Below are positions 53,673 through 57,035 of a stretch of 57,035 nt of DNA, one piece after another; the stretch's first letter is position 1, and each line of letters begins with the position of its first letter. Both the position numbers and the translations under genes were made by a program. A model generated the notes under the pieces. The model worked only from the letters and a program-made list of their open reading frames with translations. It did no database searches and was not told the origin of the DNA. Source of the DNA: Candidatus Thiodiazotropha sp. (ex Monitilora ramsayi) (GTDB lineage: Bacteria > Pseudomonadota > Gammaproteobacteria > Chromatiales > Chromatiaceae); contig JAHXIP010000011.1 in assembly GCA_025655575.1 (NCBI GenBank), positions 62,583-119,617 on the forward strand. The letters run 5' to 3'.

Positions 53673-54695
53673 ATGCCGTTGACGAATCCGCAAGTCTCAA
53701 GGCGCCGACAGTACCGACTGGCGATCTTCACCTGTCTGTTGGCATTCAGCGTGGTGTTGGTGGGCGCCTATGTTCGCCTCTCCGACGCAGGTCTTGGTTG
53801 CCCTGACTGGCCCGGCTGTTACGGCGAGTTGGTGGTGCCTGAGCATGTAACCACCTTGCAACAAGACAATGCCGACTACTCGCGGCCTCTGCATGTGGGA
53901 AAGGCCTGGAAAGAGATGATCCACCGCTACCTGGCAGGCAGTCTCGGTATCTTTATTCTGGCACTTGCGATACTCGCCTGGCTGAACCGAAAAAGTGCTG
54001 CGCAACCACTATCGTTGCCGACACTCCTGCTTCTGCTGGTGATAATTCAGGCGGCACTGGGCATGTGGACAGTCACTCTCCTAGTTAAACCCGCTATTGT
54101 CACTGCTCACCTGCTCGGGGGGTTTGCCACCTTCGTCCTGCTATGGCTACTGGCGCTCAAGCTTAGACCTGTCGGTCCACTACATACAGTATCCACCTCC
54201 CAGCCGACCAGACGTCTCATCCTGCTCTCACTTGTTGTTTTAATCGCACAGATCACCCTCGGCGGCTGGACCAGTACCAACTATGCCGCATTGGGATGCA
54301 GCGAGTTCCCGGCTTGCTTTGACGGCCAGTGGTGGCCCGAGATGGATTTTAAAGAGGCCTTTGTCATCTGGCGGGGGCTCGGTGTCAACTACGAATTTGG
54401 TGTACTGGAGAACGATGCCCGTGCAGCCATCCATGTCACCCACCGGATCGGCGCACTGGCGACACTGGTGATCCTGGGTCTGCTTGCCTTTTGGTTAATG
54501 AGAAGAAAAGAAAAGACACATCTGCGCAGACTGGGAGGTCTGCTGGGCCTGCTTCTACTGTTACAGATCGGACTGGGCATCACCAATGTGCTTGGCCATC
54601 TTCCGCTGCCTGTTGCTGTGGCGCACAATGGAGGCGCTGCACTTTTACTGGCAATACTTGTGACACTGATCTGGATATCGAGACGCCATGAATGA
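53673..54695 (+). CDS. ctaA: Heme A synthase CtaA/COX15
   Basis: 340 residues from ATG 53673 (MPLTNPQVSRRR); the open frame upstream is not family-like. Eight membrane helices. GAYVRLSDAGLGCPDWPGC with paired Cys, MIHRYLAGSLG, TAHLLGGFATF and IHVTHRIGAL supply the conserved His heme ligands, and AHNGGAALLL the last. It converts heme O to heme A for the aa3-type oxidase. Its end overlaps sco by eight bases. Confidence 0.96.
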   Translation: MPLTNPQVSRRRQYRLAIFTCLLAFSVVLVGAYVRLSDAGLGCPDWPGCYGELVVPEHVTTLQQDNADYSRPLHVGKAWKEMIHRYLAGSLGIFILALAILAWLNRKSAAQPLSLPTLLLLLVIIQAALGMWTVTLLVKPAIVTAHLLGGFATFVLLWLLALKLRPVGPLHTVSTSQPTRRLILLSLVVLIAQITLGGWTSTNYAALGCSEFPACFDGQWWPEMDFKEAFVIWRGLGVNYEFGVLENDARAAIHVTHRIGALATLVILGLLAFWLMRRKEKTHLRRLGGLLGLLLLLQIGLGITNVLGHLPLPVAVAHNGGAALLLAILVTLIWISRRHE

Positions 54696-55359
54696 GAATC
54701 AAGAACCACTGACACAAAGCAGCCGCAAAATAATTCTCATCTTTATCCTGTCGATCCCCCTGCTGGTTGCCGGTGTCAGTAGCTGGTTTCTTTTCAACAC
54801 CCAGCCGCCTGCTGTACAAGCTCACATTGAAACAAAGCGAGCCACAATACTGCCGGAACTCCGGCCGCTTGCCGCTTTTTCTCTCAAAGATCACCAGGAC
54901 AGAAAATTCGACAACAGTCGCCTCCTCGGTCAATGGACACTACTCAGTTTCGGCTACACTCATTGCCCGGACATCTGCCCATCAACATTGGCCATGCTGG
55001 CAGAGATGAATCGAAATCTGCATCAGTCAGCGGCAAAGGTTCCCTTTCAGGTCGGTTTTATCTCGGTTGATCCGGAACGCGACACCACTGAACGATTGGC
55101 AGAATATGTGACCTATTTTGATCCCGGTTTTCTAGGCATCAGGGGAGATGATGCGGCGTTACAAACAGTGACCAAACCCCTGGGTATTCTCTACCGCAAG
55201 GTGGAGACGGAGAAGAGTGCCATGGGGTATGTGATGGATCATTCCGCCTCGATCGTACTGATCGATCCACAAGGACGTTATCGCGCCCTCTTCAGCCCAC
55301 CCCACGATCCCGCTATCATGGCAGACGACTTACTGACTATTACACGCCAGGTCGATTAA
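54688..55359 (+). CDS. sco1: SCO1/SenC-family copper chaperone
   Basis: 223 residues. An N-terminal anchor (IILIFILSIPLLVAGVSSW) precedes a thioredoxin fold with FGYTHCPDICPSTLAMLAEM, FISVDPERDT and MDHSASIVLID; both Cys and the copper His are present. It supplies copper or reduces the CuA Cys of CtaC. It overlaps ctaA and is 15 bp before the zinc-ribbon gene. Confidence 0.96.
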   Translation: MNENQEPLTQSSRKIILIFILSIPLLVAGVSSWFLFNTQPPAVQAHIETKRATILPELRPLAAFSLKDHQDRKFDNSRLLGQWTLLSFGYTHCPDICPSTLAMLAEMNRNLHQSAAKVPFQVGFISVDPERDTTERLAEYVTYFDPGFLGIRGDDAALQTVTKPLGILYRKVETEKSAMGYVMDHSASIVLIDPQGRYRALFSPPHDPAIMADDLLTITRQVD

Positions 55360-55374
55360 TAAAGAGAGCAAATC

Positions 55375-55674
55375 ATGAGTGAAATAACCATCGGCAAATG
55401 CTGGCACTGCGGTACTGAATTACAAAGCAGCGACTATGGACGTGAAAACAGTTGTCTCAAGTGCGGCAAGCCCACACGAGTCTGCCGTAACTGCCGTTGG
55501 TATGCTCCCAGCAGACCCAATCAGTGCGAAGAACCCATGGCCGAGCGAATTATGGAGAAGGATCGAGCCAATTTCTGTGGCTATTTTGAACCAACCGGAG
55601 AGCACGGGGCCGCGCAAGCACAATCCATTGAAGAGGATTTGCGAAAAGCCGCTGAGGATCTATTTAAATCCTGA
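55375..55674 (+). CDS. Small zinc-ribbon protein
   Basis: 99 residues with GAGAG before the ATG. Three CxxC pairs (CWHC, CLKC, CRNC), then two further Cys (NQCEEP and NFCGYFEP) suggest one or two zinc or metal sites. The C-terminus is helical (EEDLRKAAEDLFKS). It follows sco in the same direction, so it may be co-transcribed with the heme A/copper genes. Function is unknown. Confidence 0.85.
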   Translation: MSEITIGKCWHCGTELQSSDYGRENSCLKCGKPTRVCRNCRWYAPSRPNQCEEPMAERIMEKDRANFCGYFEPTGEHGAAQAQSIEEDLRKAAEDLFKS

Positions 55675-55703
55675 AACTTTTCGAATATAAAAAACAGAGG
55701 GCG

Positions 55704-56228
55704 TTAATTATCGTTTGTACCTGGCTGCAAGCCTTTGATAGCCCGGCGTTGTAACTCCCTTTGCAGTGCATCCTGATAAAGCAGATAGCGAGCTTGTTGT
55801 TTTACCGTTAACAAGGCTTTTAGACTCTGCCACTTTTGTATGTGCAGGGCTTGGATGGCCCGGGTGGTTTCTTCGATCTGAGAGAGATGGTTCGCCAACC
55901 CCGTTTCGTCTGAAGTTTCAATGGCACGTTTGAGGTCTGCTATTTGCTTTTTATACCTCTCATCAAGCATCGCTCGTCTCTGTTTTCTTTGACGGGCAAT
56001 GGCAGACACTTGTAGCGAAAGTTCCTTATTAATCGAGAGGGCCTGCCTCAGACCTTCAGCCTGGATCTGCTCGATTGTATAATCGAAGCTTTCATCCTGA
56101 GATGTTCCCGGTGAATTCAGAATGGGGCGTGCGAAAATACTCTCGTTATAACAAACCAGAGTCATAATCATTATCAGGTTTCGAAAATGGATCCCGGCCT
56201 GGGCATGTAATATCAACACGAACCTCAT
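55704..56228 (-). CDS. Periplasmic helical protein with an LTxxQ-like motif
   Basis: About 174 residues from ATG 56228. The N-terminal hydrophobic stretch (around LIMIMTLVCYNESIFA) looks like a signal peptide. The rest is almost all helix and charge-rich (ERYKKQIADLKRAIE), and LTVKQQARYLLYQ near the end resembles the LTxxQ motif of Spy/CpxP-type periplasmic chaperones. I do not go beyond that resemblance. No strong ribosome site is visible. Confidence 0.65.
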   Translation of the reverse strand: MRFVLILHAQAGIHFRNLIMIMTLVCYNESIFARPILNSPGTSQDESFDYTIEQIQAEGLRQALSINKELSLQVSAIARQRKQRRAMLDERYKKQIADLKRAIETSDETGLANHLSQIEETTRAIQALHIQKWQSLKALLTVKQQARYLLYQDALQRELQRRAIKGLQPGTNDN

Positions 56229-56300
56229 ATATAGCAAAGAGGGGGGACTGATATCCCCTCCTCTTTAGTATTTTATTAAGCCTAAGCTTGGTGAGTGGAC

Positions 56301-57035
56301 TTAAGCGCTTGGGTGCTTTCGTCCTCTTCCTATGACAAATATTAAGAGAATTATCCCGATACCGAGCAATGCTATTGCATTTGGCTCCGGCACTGAATTG
56401 TTGCCACCACCACCTCCAACGTAAGGTGCTATCTCGATAGGACCCAGCTCGATCGGATCGAAATTGAAAGCAAACTGCTGATTGAAGATATCCGGGTTCA
56501 TCCACTCGGTTGGGATATTCATCGCCGTCAGAATTTCGTTGAGGGTCAGATCCTCATGAAACAAGGGGTCGGGATCGATGCCGGGGATAAGTCCCAGGAT
56601 ACCGGTGAAATCAAGACCAAAATCGAGCAGTGTGACATCCAGGCCCAGATCTATCATCAGCTCAGTAAGATTGCTGAACAATGTATTAGGCAGTGAAAAG
56701 ATCGGTGTGATCTCGAACGCACTGTCCAGCATGGTCAGGGTCAACTCTTCACCCACCCGAATGGGATCCGTGATAGTACCATTACCCAGATCGAAGCTGA
56801 CCATCAGATCATTCGGTGTGAATGCGAACTCCTGATGGACGTCGATATCAAGAAACGGCTCGATATCGAGAATGTTATAGCTCAGCTCGATAGGAATCAG
56901 AGAAGCCAGCGTCTCACCAATGATGGGCTCAAGATTGCTGGAGCATTCCAGGTCAGGAAAATCAACCGCCAGCGCACCGGATCCGGCACCAGCAGTACCT
57001 GCTGCGATGGCTGCCTGAATCACCTTATCTACGAT
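56301..57035 (-). CDS. PEP-CTERM sorting-signal protein (partial, N-terminus outside window)
   Basis: The frame stays open to the right edge (ATC at 57033-57035), so the N-terminus is missing; 245 residues are visible. The C-terminus is a textbook PEP-CTERM signal: NNSVPEPNAIALLG, a membrane helix (IGIILLIFVIG), then the basic RGRKHPSA. Such tails are recognised by an exosortase. The body is Leu/Asp-rich with GLIPGIDPDPLFHED and no known domain. It implies an exosortase gene elsewhere in the genome and fits the many secreted proteins of the window. Confidence 0.88.
   Translation of the reverse strand: MVDKVIQAAIAAGTAGAGSGALAVDFPDLECSSNLEPIIGETLASLIPIELSYNILDIEPFLDIDVHQEFAFTPNDLMVSFDLGNGTITDPIRVGEELTLTMLDSAFEITPIFSLPNTLFSNLTELMIDLGLDVTLLDFGLDFTGILGLIPGIDPDPLFHEDLTLNEILTAMNIPTEWMNPDIFNQQFAFNFDPIELGPIEIAPYVGGGGGNNSVPEPNAIALLGIGIILLIFVIGRGRKHPSA

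Overview
The window looks like chromosomal DNA of a Gammaproteobacterium. The evidence is a lipid A and lipoprotein-export block (lpxK, kdsB, lolC/lolD, exbB/exbD), a complete System I cytochrome c maturation operon (ccmA-ccmI), a caa3-type oxidase operon and an E. coli-type [4Fe-4S] FNR. The c-type cytochrome and oxidase genes, the Rieske ferredoxin and the PEP-CTERM protein would fit a marine or sediment Chromatiales-like (possibly sulfur-oxidising) bacterium. That lineage is inferred from gene content only.

Region 1 (1-15.7 kb) is the most unusual part. Five complete minus-strand genes and one cut by the left edge encode secreted or membrane-anchored proteins. In transcription order they are a 2002-residue cell-surface-type protein (SdrD/Cna-B-like modules, calcium-loop cluster, C-terminal beta-helix), three divergent multicopper-oxidase-like proteins (one fused to cadherin-like repeats), a membrane-anchored periplasmic protein, and a thrombospondin type 3 repeat protein. 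They face a NarL-type response regulator, whose histidine kinase gene lies tail-to-tail with it. The DNA around the pair is rich in inverted repeats, and a near-palindrome occurs on both sides. I read this as a regulated extracellular oxidase/scaffold locus of unknown substrate, the best candidate here for an undescribed system.

Region 2 (16-24.3 kb) is ordinary envelope housekeeping: comEC, exbB-exbD-lpxK-Trm112-kdsB, a DUF2062 gene, and lolC-lolD. Region 3 (24.4-26.7 kb) has a small exported protein, a TrpD-like/Rieske ferredoxin pair and an unannotated 45-residue exported peptide downstream of an FNR-type box. Region 4 (27-34.2 kb) is ccmABCDEFGHI, followed by an EF-G-like GTPase (34.3-36.4 kb).

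Region 5 (36.5-42.6 kb) carries aqpZ, fnr, a homocysteine methyltransferase-like gene, a MOSC protein, a HAD phosphatase, an exported unknown and a DUF2971 gene. An integron attC-like site lies at the end of the DUF2971 gene. The HAD-to-DUF2971 segment and its flanks are AT-rich and look acquired.

Region 6 (42.6-55.7 kb) is a terminal oxidase locus: DUF2244, ctaC with fused cytochrome c, ctaD, a small assembly protein, ctaG, ctaE, a twin-membrane-helix protein, surf1, a Sco-like protein and ctaB. A MASE1-GGDEF cyclase, a heme-copper-oxidase-like protein without a visible CuB His pair, ctaA, sco and a zinc-ribbon protein follow. A perfect FNR box precedes the operon, which links it to the fnr gene 5 kb away. 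The right edge holds an LTxxQ-type periplasmic protein and a PEP-CTERM protein cut by the window end.
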